A program made the translations under genes and the position numbers. DNA of 36,063 nt from an uncultured Saprospiraceae bacterium (GTDB lineage Bacteria; Bacteroidota; Bacteroidia; Chitinophagales; Saprospiraceae), in assembly GCA_937922815.1 (NCBI GenBank), contig CALAJP010000014.1:1-36063 (forward strand), written 5' to 3'. Shown here piece after piece: positions 25,967 through 33,129 of this stretch. The notes under the pieces are model-generated. The model was not told the origin of the DNA, did no database searches, and saw only the letters and a list, made by a program, of their open reading frames with translations. How positions within the stretch are numbered: the stretch's first letter is position 1; every line of letters starts with the position of its first letter.

Positions 25967-27076
25967 TTATGACGATTTTGCTTTTTTAAACTTGCACGTT
26001 AGGACTGTAAAGTCGTCAGGATATTCTGTTTTTCCTTTGAATAAGGATATCCGTTCTAATAACTCTAAGTTAAATTCGGTCGCACTTAATTCACATCTAT
26101 TGTTAACAAACTCGTGTAGCAGCTTTTCGTCTAAATAATCGCCTCTATCGTTTTGCAAATCGGTTAAGCCGTCAGTATAAACCAACAACATTCCGTCAAA
26201 GACATTTATTTCGCCAACTTCAATCCCCATTAGGTTTTTAAAATTCCCTAAAATAGTACAGCCTTTATCTAGAATTTGCGTTTTTTTATTGATAACCATG
26301 ATAGGAGGTTGGTGTCCTGCGTTTACATATTCTAATCTACCGTCGTTAGGACAATAAATACCCAAAAACATAGTCAAAAATCTATTGCCCTGAGTGGTGT
26401 TAAATAATGCAAAGTTTAGTTCTTTAATCAAGTCTTCAATCGTATCCATTTTGTTTACGCAATACCTTAGCGTACTTTGGAAATTGGACATTAGTAGTGC
26501 GGCGGCAATTCCTTTTCCTGAGATATCGGCAACGCAAAATAGCATTCTACCGTCTTTTAATTCTATGTAGTCGTAGTAATCACCACCAATTCCAATTTGT
26601 GGCATATAGATACTTGCCAACTCCATGCTGTCGTTGGAAGGTAGCACATCAGGAACAAGCATCAATTGCATTTCAGAAGCTAATTCCATTTCACGAAGCA
26701 TTCTTTCTCGCTCCAATTTGTTTTTAAAGAGTTTTTTATTCTCAATAGCAACAGCAACAATATTAGAGATAGCAGTAATGAATTGAATTTTGTTATATCC
26801 ATCTTGAGACTTGCTATCTACTTCGCCCAGTAATACATAAGCAATGGGGTCTCCATTGTGAATAACAGGAATGATGATTTGGAATAATTTTAGCACTTTA
26901 TCATCTTGGCCTTCTAATGTTTTCATTCTTTCGAATTGATTAAAAGGAGGAATTTCATCTTCATTAAAGATTTCCTTAGGAACACCAATAGAAGATACAC
27001 ATTTCCATTTATTAAAGTTTAAGAAAAGTGCCATTTTCTTGACGCCCAACTCCCATCCCAAAAAGGAGTTATACAT
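25967..27076 (-). CDS. GAF-SpoIIE/PP2C-type protein phosphatase (N-terminus extends further upstream)
   Basis: 369 residues from the first ATG, but the coding frame clearly continues upstream to 27238 (see next entry). The N-terminal part is a GAF-like sensor, truncated if the ATG is used. A helical linker lies at 112-140, then the PP2C-type SpoIIE domain (about 150-365). Metal-binding motifs are visible: GGDYYDY (Asp166, Asp169), VADISGKG (Asp184), YTDGLTD (near 315) and DDFTVL (near 359). It should dephosphorylate Ser/Thr, typically an anti-sigma-factor antagonist in a partner-switching pathway; no such partner is encoded here. It is the first gene of the run ending with the mutase. Confidence 0.87.
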   Translation of the reverse strand: MYNSFLGWELGVKKMALFLNFNKWKCVSSIGVPKEIFNEDEIPPFNQFERMKTLEGQDDKVLKLFQIIIPVIHNGDPIAYVLLGEVDSKSQDGYNKIQFITAISNIVAVAIENKKLFKNKLERERMLREMELASEMQLMLVPDVLPSNDSMELASIYMPQIGIGGDYYDYIELKDGRMLFCVADISGKGIAAALLMSNFQSTLRYCVNKMDTIEDLIKELNFALFNTTQGNRFLTMFLGIYCPNDGRLEYVNAGHQPPIMVINKKTQILDKGCTILGNFKNLMGIEVGEINVFDGMLLVYTDGLTDLQNDRGDYLDEKLLHEFVNNRCELSATEFNLELLERISLFKGKTEYPDDFTVLTCKFKKAKSS

Positions 27077-27241
27077 TTTAAATAATTCGTCCGCAGGAAT
27101 ATTGTTATTTACTCCCTGAGAGATATTAAGTAGTCCGTTAATTTGTAATTGCTTTAAATGAATCGCATTTTCTAATTGATCTAATTTAGAAGATTCTTCA
27201 TTTAGCTTTTTGTTGGTTATTTTCAGAATCGGAATTAAATT
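27077..27241 (-). other. Upstream coding extension of the phosphatase without a standard start codon
   Basis: 54 codons in frame with the phosphatase, from 27238 to 27077. They read as coiled coil plus the start of a GAF domain (KKLNEESSKLDQLENA, then HLKQLQINGLLNISQ and NNNIPADELFKM). A TAA stop lies just upstream at 27242-27244, and no ATG, GTG or TTG occurs between it and 27076. Candidate non-standard starts are ATT codons at 27235 and 27229 and a CTG at 27226. A lost start, an upstream frameshift or a sequence error are the alternatives. Confidence 0.75.
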
Positions 27242-27431
27242 TTATTGTTGATAAAAATGATAATCTAATTATAGGTATAATTTACATTTTTTATCGATTC
27301 AATTCGAAGTTTGCTAGTTTTTTTTATACCAAAGTTGCGTTTTTATCTTTTTTTGAATAAAAAACAAACTTTTAAGATTGAATGTATTAGAAGAGGAGGG
27401 GGCTTGGTATTTGAAAAGAGAAGCAGTTTTT

Positions 27432-27580
27432 GGGCAAAAAAAAAGACCAACCACTTTTAAGGCTAGTCTTTTTGTGTAATCGATTCCATGAACATACTCT
27501 TTCGAGTTATTTCTTTTAGAACAACATTTTTTCTTGCTTTCAATAATATACACGAGAATATAATGCGGATGGTTGGGTAG
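27432..27580 (-). repeat. 149-bp tandem direct repeat, copy 1 (distal to acs)
   Basis: It differs from copy 2 by two bases (A/G at 27450 in the terminator stem, and A/C in caataatata versus caatactata). It contains a terminator at its left end and about 110 bp of unique 3'-UTR-like sequence. A 22-bp spacer separates the copies. Confidence 0.93.
27436..27470 (-). terminator. Second (distal) acs terminator
   Basis: On the minus strand, aagactagcc pairs with ggttggtctt (10 pairs including two G-T), with an 8-nt loop, followed by T9. On the plus strand the same arms have mismatches, so it works for the minus strand. Confidence 0.75.
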
Positions 27581-27602
27581 GTGGCGAAAAAAGAATAAAA
27601 AA

Positions 27603-27751
27603 GGGCAAAAAAAAAGACCAGCCACTTTTAAGGCTAGTCTTTTTGTGTAATCGATTCCATGAACATACTCTTTCGAGTTATTTCTTTTAGAACAACATTT
27701 TTTCTTGCTTTCAATACTATACACGAGAATATAATGCGGATGGTTGGGTAG
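27603..27751 (-). repeat. 149-bp tandem direct repeat, copy 2 (proximal to acs)
   Basis: Begins gggcaaaaaaaaagaccagc and ends ggttgggtag, like copy 1. It lies 45 bp past the acs stop codon, so the acs transcript should run through it to its terminator. Confidence 0.93.
27607..27641 (-). terminator. First (proximal) acs terminator
   Basis: On the minus strand, aagactagcc pairs with ggctggtctt (10 pairs, one G-T), with an 8-nt loop, followed by T9. The single base difference from the distal copy turns a G-T into a G-C pair, so pairing is kept in both. Confidence 0.82.
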
Positions 27752-27796
27752 CTCTAAAAGAAAATTAGTATTTTTTTATTTTTATATAAATTACAC

Positions 27797-29710
27797 TCAA
27801 GAGCTAACTGTTTTTAAACCTGCTTTTTCAATGATTTCATCAACAATTTCAGGGTTTAGTAGCGTCGAAATATCTCCTAAATTCGAAATTTCTTTTTCGG
27901 CAATCTTCCGTAGAATACGTCTCATTATTTTTCCTGACCGAGTTTTGGGCAATCCAGATACTAATAATACTTTATCTGGTTTTGCAATTGGGCCAATGAT
28001 TTTAGACACTTTATCTCTTACCAAAGGCTCTAGTCTATCATTATCAACATTACTATTACAAATAACATACGCAAAAATACCTTGTCCTTTGATTTCGTGT
28101 GGATAACCAACAACGGCAGATTCAATAACGAAATCGCAGGCATTGATCGCATTTTCTACTTCGGCAGTTCCCAGCCTATGCCCTGAAACATTAATAACAT
28201 CATCTACTCGTCCTATAATTCTGTAAAGTCCATCTTTATCTCTTCGTGCTCCATCTCCTGTGAAATACTTGCCTTTAAAAACACTGAAATAGGTATTTTT
28301 ACATCTTTCATGGTCTCCGTAAGTTGTTCTCAACATAGAAGGCCAAGGATGTTTGATACATAAAAGACCTTCGACATCATTTCCTTCTATTTCGTTTCCG
28401 TCAGTATCTACCAAACAGGGTTGAATACCAGGTAAGGGCAGAGTAGCGAAGGTGGCTTTTTGAGGAGTAACTCCCGCCAAATTGGATATCATCATTCCTC
28501 CAGTTTCTGTTTGCCACCAAGTATCAACAATAGGACATTTATTTTTTCCAATTTTATTATCATACCATTCCCACGCTTCTTTATTGATAGGTTCTCCAAC
28601 CGAACCTAAAACTTTTAAAGAATCTAAATTGTATTTGTCAACAAAAGCATCTCCTTTTGCCATCAATGCTCTAATGGCAGTTGGTGCAGTATAAAATTGA
28701 TTGACTTTGTATTTATCGCATATTTCCCAGAATCTTCCTGCATCTGGATAAGTCGGAACACCTTCAAACATAATGGAGGTTGCTCCAGCGGCCAAAGGAC
28801 CATAAATAATGTAGGAATGTCCCGTTATCCAACCAATATCGGCTGTACACCAATAAATATCTCCTTCTTGATATTGAAAAACATTTTTGAAAGAGAATGT
28901 GGTATAAACCATATAACCCGCACAAGTATGGACTACTCCTTTAGGTTTTCCTGTTGAACCCGATGTGTATAAAATAAATAATACATCTTCAGCATCCATA
29001 ACGGTTGCAGGGCATACGGGAGGTTGTTCTTTTATAGCTTGTGACCAAAGAATGTCTAAATTTAAATTCCAATTAACTTCTTGATGAGTGTGTTTAAGCA
29101 TCAAGACTTTTTCTACAGAAGGACAACCTAACTCAATGGCTTCATCAACTACTTTTTTTACAGCAATTTGTTTACTCCCACGATTGTTTCCATCGGTACA
29201 AATTACCATTTTTACAGAAGCATCATTAATCCTATCGGCTAAAGCTTTTGCGGAAAAACCTGCAAAGACTACGGAATGAATGGCACCAATTCTAGCACAA
29301 GCCAAAACAGATATTGCTAATTGAGGAACCATTGGCATATAGAAACAAATGACATCTCCTTTCTTTATTCCTAAAGATTTGAGCATATTGGCTGTTTTAC
29401 AAACTTCGTCATGTAGTTCTTGGTAAGTAAAACGTATGGTTTCGTCATTAGGATCGTTAGGTTCCCAAATAATGGCGGTTTGATTAGCTTTGTCTTTTAG
29501 ATGTCTATCGATGCAGTTTTCGGTAATGTTTAATTTAGCCCCTTCAAACCATTTGATATTAGGCTCTTCAAAATTCCAATCTAGTACTTTATCCCATTTC
29601 CTATGCCATTGGAAAGTATTTGCCTGTTCTTCCCAAAATAATGCTGGGTTTTCAACACTTTTTTGGTAAGCTTCTTTATATTCTTGGAAGTTTTTTACTT
29701 GTAAAGCCAT
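27797..29710 (-). CDS. acs: Acetyl-CoA synthetase (AMP-forming)
   Basis: 637 residues, the usual length. ANL-superfamily motifs: YTSGSTGKPKG (248-258), WWQTETGG, GRVDDVINVSGHRLG (hinge and CoA-side motif), and KTRSGKIMRR with the catalytic lysine near K594, the residue that is acetylated for regulation in other bacteria. It makes acetyl-CoA from acetate, ATP and CoA through acetyl-AMP in the cytosol. It is a single gene ending in a duplicated terminator. The ATG at 29710 gives the normal N-terminus (F-W-E-E-Q-A ... W-H-R-K-W-D). No clear promoter was found. Confidence 0.96.
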   Translation of the reverse strand: MALQVKNFQEYKEAYQKSVENPALFWEEQANTFQWHRKWDKVLDWNFEEPNIKWFEGAKLNITENCIDRHLKDKANQTAIIWEPNDPNDETIRFTYQELHDEVCKTANMLKSLGIKKGDVICFYMPMVPQLAISVLACARIGAIHSVVFAGFSAKALADRINDASVKMVICTDGNNRGSKQIAVKKVVDEAIELGCPSVEKVLMLKHTHQEVNWNLNLDILWSQAIKEQPPVCPATVMDAEDVLFILYTSGSTGKPKGVVHTCAGYMVYTTFSFKNVFQYQEGDIYWCTADIGWITGHSYIIYGPLAAGATSIMFEGVPTYPDAGRFWEICDKYKVNQFYTAPTAIRALMAKGDAFVDKYNLDSLKVLGSVGEPINKEAWEWYDNKIGKNKCPIVDTWWQTETGGMMISNLAGVTPQKATFATLPLPGIQPCLVDTDGNEIEGNDVEGLLCIKHPWPSMLRTTYGDHERCKNTYFSVFKGKYFTGDGARRDKDGLYRIIGRVDDVINVSGHRLGTAEVENAINACDFVIESAVVGYPHEIKGQGIFAYVICNSNVDNDRLEPLVRDKVSKIIGPIAKPDKVLLVSGLPKTRSGKIMRRILRKIAEKEISNLGDISTLLNPEIVDEIIEKAGLKTVSS

Positions 29711-29884
29711 AAGGTTTGGTGATTTGAAAAGTGTAGTAATGAAGAAACAATATACAATTCATTTTGAAAAACATCAAAATAAAATTCTTTTAATTACTAA
29801 TCTTTTAGTGAAATGTTTGGTGTTTCTTTAGTGGGCATTATTGCGAATGAATTTATATGGATTAAAAATTTCTGTTTTTTCTCA

Positions 29885-29906
29885 CATACAATCCAATTCG
29901 TAATAA
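29885..29906 (-). repeat. Dispersed 22-bp repeat, copy 2 (inverted relative to copy 1)
   Basis: catacaatccaattcgtaat followed by aa is the exact reverse complement of 18866-18887. It begins 4 bp past the mpl stop codon. Confidence 0.7.
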
Positions 29907-29909
29907 CGT

Positions 29910-31259
29910 CTAATGATTTTTACCAAAACTTTTCGCCAATTCTTTAAGGTTCGTTTTTCCGAAATTACCGCTAGACATAAATACGACGATGGAATTTGTT
30001 TTTTCTAAATGGGTTATTTGTTCGATGGCTTTGTGTGGATGATTAAAAACGGAGAGTTTTTCATTGTCAAAAGCTTCTTTGATAAATGCTAATGAAAGTG
30101 GAGGCATCTTCTTCATTTCTAAGGTATGTGAACTATAACAAACAATTGCCTCGTCAGCCGAATCAAGAGCATTTTTGTATTCAGGTAAAAAATCTTTATT
30201 CAGGCTACTGAAAGTGTGTAGCTCTAAAGCAACAATTAGTTTTTTATCAAAATATTGTTTTTTCAGACTATCGACCGTCGCTTTTACTTTTGATGGAGCA
30301 TGTGCAAAATCTAAAAAAACTTTCGTTTGATTGGATTCACCTAATAATTCCAATCGTTTAGCCGCTCCTTTAAATTCCTTTAATGCTTCAAAAAATATTT
30401 CTTTAGATACGCCTAGTTCTTTACACACCAAGTATGCTGCTTTTAAGTTCTGCATATTATGCGTTCCTGTAATGGCTAGAGGGTACTTGTCTTCTACAAT
30501 AAAACGATGGTTTTTATCAATTTTATAATCAAAAGAAGTATAGGGTATGTTCGAGTATGAAGAATTGTTTATCATCTCATTTAAGATTAAATCATTCTCA
30601 TAATGAATAATTTTGCATTCCTCAGATAATGAATCAATATAAATTTGAAATTGTTGACAATAATTTTCAAAAGTGGGAAAAACATTAATGTGATCCCAAG
30701 CAATACCTGTAATTACGGTTAAGTGGGGTTGGTAGTGCATAATTTTGGGGCGACGGTCTATTGGTGACGATAGGTATTCGTCTCCTTCAAAAATCATAAC
30801 AGGAGCGTCAGAGATGCGAACCATGTTGGTGAAACCTTCTAATTGAGCACCTACCATATAGTCCGTATCAATGTTAGCATGTTTTAATACTTGGAGTATC
30901 ATGGCAGTAGTGCTGGTTTTACCATGACTTCCAGCAATCACAATACGCTTTTTATCTTTGGCAGCCATACCTAAATATTCAGGATATGAAACGATAGGGA
31001 TTTTTAAATCCTGAGCGGCTTTTAATTCAGGGTTATCAGGTCGTGCATGCATGCCTAATATCACCAAATCTAAATCTTTAGTAATGCGTTCTGGTTTCCA
31101 GCCCATTTGTTTAGGCAATAGCCCTACGTTTTCAAGTTTGCTTCTACTAGGCTCGTATATTTCATCATCAGAACCACTTACGGCATGGTCGTTGTTATAT
31201 AGTTCGATAGCAAGATTATGCATGGCACTGCCTCCAATGGCGATAAAATGTATTCTCAA
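29910..31259 (-). CDS. mpl: UDP-N-acetylmuramate:L-alanyl-gamma-D-glutamyl-meso-diaminopimelate ligase
   Basis: 449 residues, Mur-ligase family. N-terminal UDP-binding domain: HFIAIGGSAMHNLAIELY, resembling MurC but with GSAM. The ATP loop is AGSHGKTSTT (109-118). The central domain has FEGDEYLSSPIDRRPK and GIAWDHINVFPT; the C-terminal domain has LDFAHAPSKVKATVDSL. The GDEYLSSP-DRRPK stretch is typical of Mpl rather than MurC. It attaches the recycled tripeptide to UDP-MurNAc in peptidoglycan recycling. It stands alone on the minus strand, divergent from the small-lipoprotein/YtxJ/MnmD group. A minus-strand TAACTTTG (31398-31391) is a possible -7 element without a good -33. Confidence 0.94.
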   Translation of the reverse strand: MRIHFIAIGGSAMHNLAIELYNNDHAVSGSDDEIYEPSRSKLENVGLLPKQMGWKPERITKDLDLVILGMHARPDNPELKAAQDLKIPIVSYPEYLGMAAKDKKRIVIAGSHGKTSTTAMILQVLKHANIDTDYMVGAQLEGFTNMVRISDAPVMIFEGDEYLSSPIDRRPKIMHYQPHLTVITGIAWDHINVFPTFENYCQQFQIYIDSLSEECKIIHYENDLILNEMINNSSYSNIPYTSFDYKIDKNHRFIVEDKYPLAITGTHNMQNLKAAYLVCKELGVSKEIFFEALKEFKGAAKRLELLGESNQTKVFLDFAHAPSKVKATVDSLKKQYFDKKLIVALELHTFSSLNKDFLPEYKNALDSADEAIVCYSSHTLEMKKMPPLSLAFIKEAFDNEKLSVFNHPHKAIEQITHLEKTNSIVVFMSSGNFGKTNLKELAKSFGKNH

Positions 31260-31464
31260 GTTGAATGAGTTTTTAATTGATTTTAAAAATAAATTTATAA
31301 CCTTGAAAGATTGGAAATATATTCACTGAAAAAACGTTATTTAGTAACGTAGTTGTTCTGTTGAATAGCATAAATTTTCTTCTTTCTGTTCAAAGTTATT
31401 TATTTATACATTATAAGTATCAATACTTGTTGCAAAAGAAGTAGATTAGTTGAACTCTATTTAG

Positions 31465-31472
31465 TAATTTTG
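31465..31472 (+). promoter_or_regulatory. Candidate -7 promoter element for the small-lipoprotein operon
   Basis: TAATTTTG fits TAnnTTTG, 37 bp before the ATG at 31510. No TTTG is present at the -33 spacing, so it is only half supported. Confidence 0.4.
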
Positions 31473-31509
31473 AGGGTTAATTATATATTTTAGTATAAAT
31501 ATTTTATAA

Positions 31510-31668
31510 ATGAAAAAGAAAGGCACATTACAAGTTTTAGGAATAGCTTTAATGCTTTTGGTGGTAACCGTTGGTAGTTCGTGTAATCGAGGACTTGGAT
31601 GTCCTGGCGAATTTTCAGTAGATATTATTGAACAAACCGAGGACAATCAACGTTGTGAAGTAATCTAA
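31510..31668 (+). CDS. Small lipoprotein (52 residues)
   Basis: ATG at 31510, TAA at 31666-31668. The protein begins MKKKGTLQVLGIALMLLVV, a classic lipoprotein signal, with lipobox VGSSC (Cys25). The mature peptide is only 28 residues with two more cysteines (GLGCPGEF and QRCEVI). The gene lies 17 bp before ytxJ on the same strand, so the two are probably cotranscribed. No family is recognised. The signal peptide, lipobox and operon spacing make it a likely real gene despite its size. Confidence 0.72.
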   Translation: MKKKGTLQVLGIALMLLVVTVGSSCNRGLGCPGEFSVDIIEQTEDNQRCEVI

Positions 31669-31685
31669 ATCATAAAACATATTCA

Positions 31686-32015
31686 ATGAATTGGAATACA
31701 ATATCCTCAGCAGCAGATATCGAAAATATCAAAAAAGCTTCGAATAGTCAAACCGTATTAATCTTTAAACATAGTACGCGTTGTAGTATTAGCTCAATCG
31801 CTAAGACTAGGTTAGAATCGGACTGGAATTTTGATAATATTACTCCTTATTATTTGGATTTGATTGCACATAGAGATTTATCAGCTAAGATTGCTGAAGA
31901 CTTTAAAGTATATCATGAATCTCCGCAAATTATTCTAATTAAAAATGGAGAAGCTTTTCACGATGCTTCTCATCTCGATATTAGTGTTTCTGAAATTTCT
32001 GACGTTACGGCTTAA
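31686..32015 (+). CDS. ytxJ: Bacillithiol-system redox-active protein YtxJ
   Basis: 109 residues with a thioredoxin-like fold. The family motif KHSTRCSIS holds a single active cysteine (Cys33), where thioredoxins have CxxC. The region HESPQIILIKNGE, with the cis-Pro-like segment, follows at about 77-89. YtxJ is thought to act as a monothiol bacilliredoxin-like protein that removes bacillithiol from protein thiols in the cytosol. Bacillithiol is found in Firmicutes and many Bacteroidota. Spacing of 17 bp on both sides places it in an operon with the small lipoprotein and mnmD. Confidence 0.87.
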   Translation: MNWNTISSAADIENIKKASNSQTVLIFKHSTRCSISSIAKTRLESDWNFDNITPYYLDLIAHRDLSAKIAEDFKVYHESPQIILIKNGEAFHDASHLDISVSEISDVTA

Positions 32016-32032
32016 AATTTATACCTGCTTTT

Positions 32033-32701
32033 ATGGATAAACCTCCTGAAATCATAATTACTCAAGATGGTTCTTCGTCTGTCATGTGTGGCATTCATGG
32101 AGTAACTTATCATTCCAAGTATGGTGCAATACAGGAATCCAAACATGTATTTATTAATGCAGCCCTATTACCCCAGCTAAGAGTAAAAAATTCAATAAGT
32201 ATATTAGAAATGGGCTTTGGTACAGGTCTAAATACTTTACTTACGCTTCAGAATACTGATAAAAATAAAGTTTTTTATACGACATTAGAAAGTAATCCAT
32301 TAGTAGAAAAAGATTGGAAAAAATTGAATTATCCGTCTTTAATAGATTCTAAATTAGAGAAAGATTTTCAACAAATTCATCAATCTAATTGGGGCGTTAA
32401 ATCAACGATTAATTCTAATTTTGAGCTGCTAAAATTAAATACAAACTTAGAAGATTGGGCTCCAACAGATAAATATGATATTATTTATTTTGATGCTTTT
32501 GCTCCTACTTCTCAACCTGAGCTGTGGACTAAAGAGATTTTTCAAAAATTATTTAACACACTTCACCCCAATGGTGTTTTGGTTACCTATTGTGCCAAAG
32601 GGGTTGTGAAAAGAACATTAAAAGAAGTCGGTTTTACGGTAGAATCTATTCCCGGTCCTCCTGGCAAAAGAGAAATGACTCGTGGTATTAGAGTCGTATA
32701 A
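32033..32701 (+). CDS. mnmD: tRNA (5-methylaminomethyl-2-thiouridine)(34)-methyltransferase MnmD
   Basis: 222 residues. SAM-binding loop EMGFGTGLN (59-67), then TTLESNPL (acidic residue after strand 2) and the family motif YFDAFAPTSQPELWTKEIF (about 152-170). Near the C-terminus is the conserved GPPGKREMTRG. This is the methyltransferase half of MnmC without the FAD oxidase domain, as in other bacteria with a stand-alone MnmD. It methylates nm5U34 to mnm5U34 in tRNAs such as those for Glu, Lys and Gln. It is the last gene of the lipoprotein-ytxJ group and lies just upstream of two tRNA-Glu genes, whose product is a substrate type. Confidence 0.93.
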   Translation: MDKPPEIIITQDGSSSVMCGIHGVTYHSKYGAIQESKHVFINAALLPQLRVKNSISILEMGFGTGLNTLLTLQNTDKNKVFYTTLESNPLVEKDWKKLNYPSLIDSKLEKDFQQIHQSNWGVKSTINSNFELLKLNTNLEDWAPTDKYDIIYFDAFAPTSQPELWTKEIFQKLFNTLHPNGVLVTYCAKGVVKRTLKEVGFTVESIPGPPGKREMTRGIRVV

Positions 32702-32763
32702 AAAGAAGTTTTTGAATGATTCGCTTTAAGTTGTTAACTTTTTTTAAAAATTAGCAAAAAGTG

Positions 32764-32796
32764 TTTGACTTTTTGAATGAAATAAACGTATATTTG
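32764..32796 (+). promoter_or_regulatory. Promoter of the tRNA-Glu pair
   Basis: TTTG at 32764-32767 and TATATTTG at 32789-32796, spaced 21 nt, match both parts of the Bacteroidota housekeeping consensus. Transcription would start near 32803, about 20 nt before the first tRNA. This is the best promoter in the window. Confidence 0.82.
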
Positions 32797-32822
32797 CATC
32801 GCTAAAATTCTCAACGTAGAAT

Positions 32823-32894
32823 GGCCCGTTCGTCTAGGGGTTAGGACGCCAGGTTTTCATCCTGGAAACAGGGGTTCGATTCCCCTACGGGCTA
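32823..32894 (+). tRNA. tRNA-Glu (anticodon UUC), copy 1
   Basis: 72 nt. Acceptor ggcccgt pairs with acgggct (G1-U72 wobble), discriminator A. The anticodon arm ccagg-ttTTCat-cctgg gives anticodon TTC. The T arm is caggggttcgattcccct-like. No CCA is encoded. U34 of this tRNA is the position acted on by MnmEG and MnmD. Confidence 0.97.
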
Positions 32895-32931
32895 CTTTTT
32901 ACTGAGAATTTTCCAAAATAGAATATATTTT

Positions 32932-33003
32932 GGCCCGTTCGTCTAGGGGTTAGGACGCCAGGTTTTCATCCTGGAAACAGGGGTTCGATTCCCCTACGGG
33001 CTA
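32932..33003 (+). tRNA. tRNA-Glu (anticodon UUC), copy 2
   Basis: Identical over all 72 nt to copy 1, which lies 109 bp upstream. The 37-bp spacer is AT-rich and has no promoter of its own, so both are probably cut from one transcript that ends at the terminator at 33008-33043. Confidence 0.97.
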
Positions 33004-33007
33004 CTTC

Positions 33008-33043
33008 AAAAGTCTTATTTGTTTTACGAATAAGACTTTTTTT
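33008..33043 (+). terminator. Rho-independent terminator of the tRNA-Glu transcript
   Basis: Arms aaaagtcttatttg and cgaataagactttt (14 pairs with one wobble) and a 5-nt loop. A run of seven T's (33037-33043) covers the end of the right arm and the following tail. Confidence 0.92.
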
Positions 33044-33098
33044 ATGCCCAAAATATAGGTTTTACTTACCACTGACAGCAATTCCAACGGAATAGTTG

Positions 33099-33106
33099 TA
33101 ATTTTG
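33099..33106 (+). promoter_or_regulatory. Candidate -7 promoter element for mnmG
   Basis: TAATTTTG fits TAnnTTTG and ends 23 bp before the ATG at 33130. This gives a short leader and independent transcription after the tRNA terminator. No good -33 TTTG is seen. Confidence 0.5.
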
Positions 33107-33129
33107 TATTTACAAAAATCAAAAAGATT

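Larger units (their letters stand above)
27239..27796. other. Intergenic region between acs and the phosphatase with a tandem duplication
   Basis: Reading the minus strand from acs: 45 bp, then two 149-bp direct copies (27603-27751 and 27432-27580) each carrying a terminator, then about 190 bp of AT-rich leader before the phosphatase. An open frame of 136 codons spans the copies but runs through the T9 tails of the terminators, so I do not regard it as a gene. Confidence 0.7.

Noticed and set aside
27314-27724. 136-codon minus-strand ORF with internal repeats downstream of acs
   Set aside because: The repeated protein segments come from the 149-bp DNA duplication, and the frame passes through two terminators with T9 tails. 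The upstream part starts at GTG without a ribosome site.
32728-32745. Short hairpin aagtt-gtt-aactt with a T run after mnmD
   Set aside because: Only a 5-bp AT stem; too weak to call a terminator.
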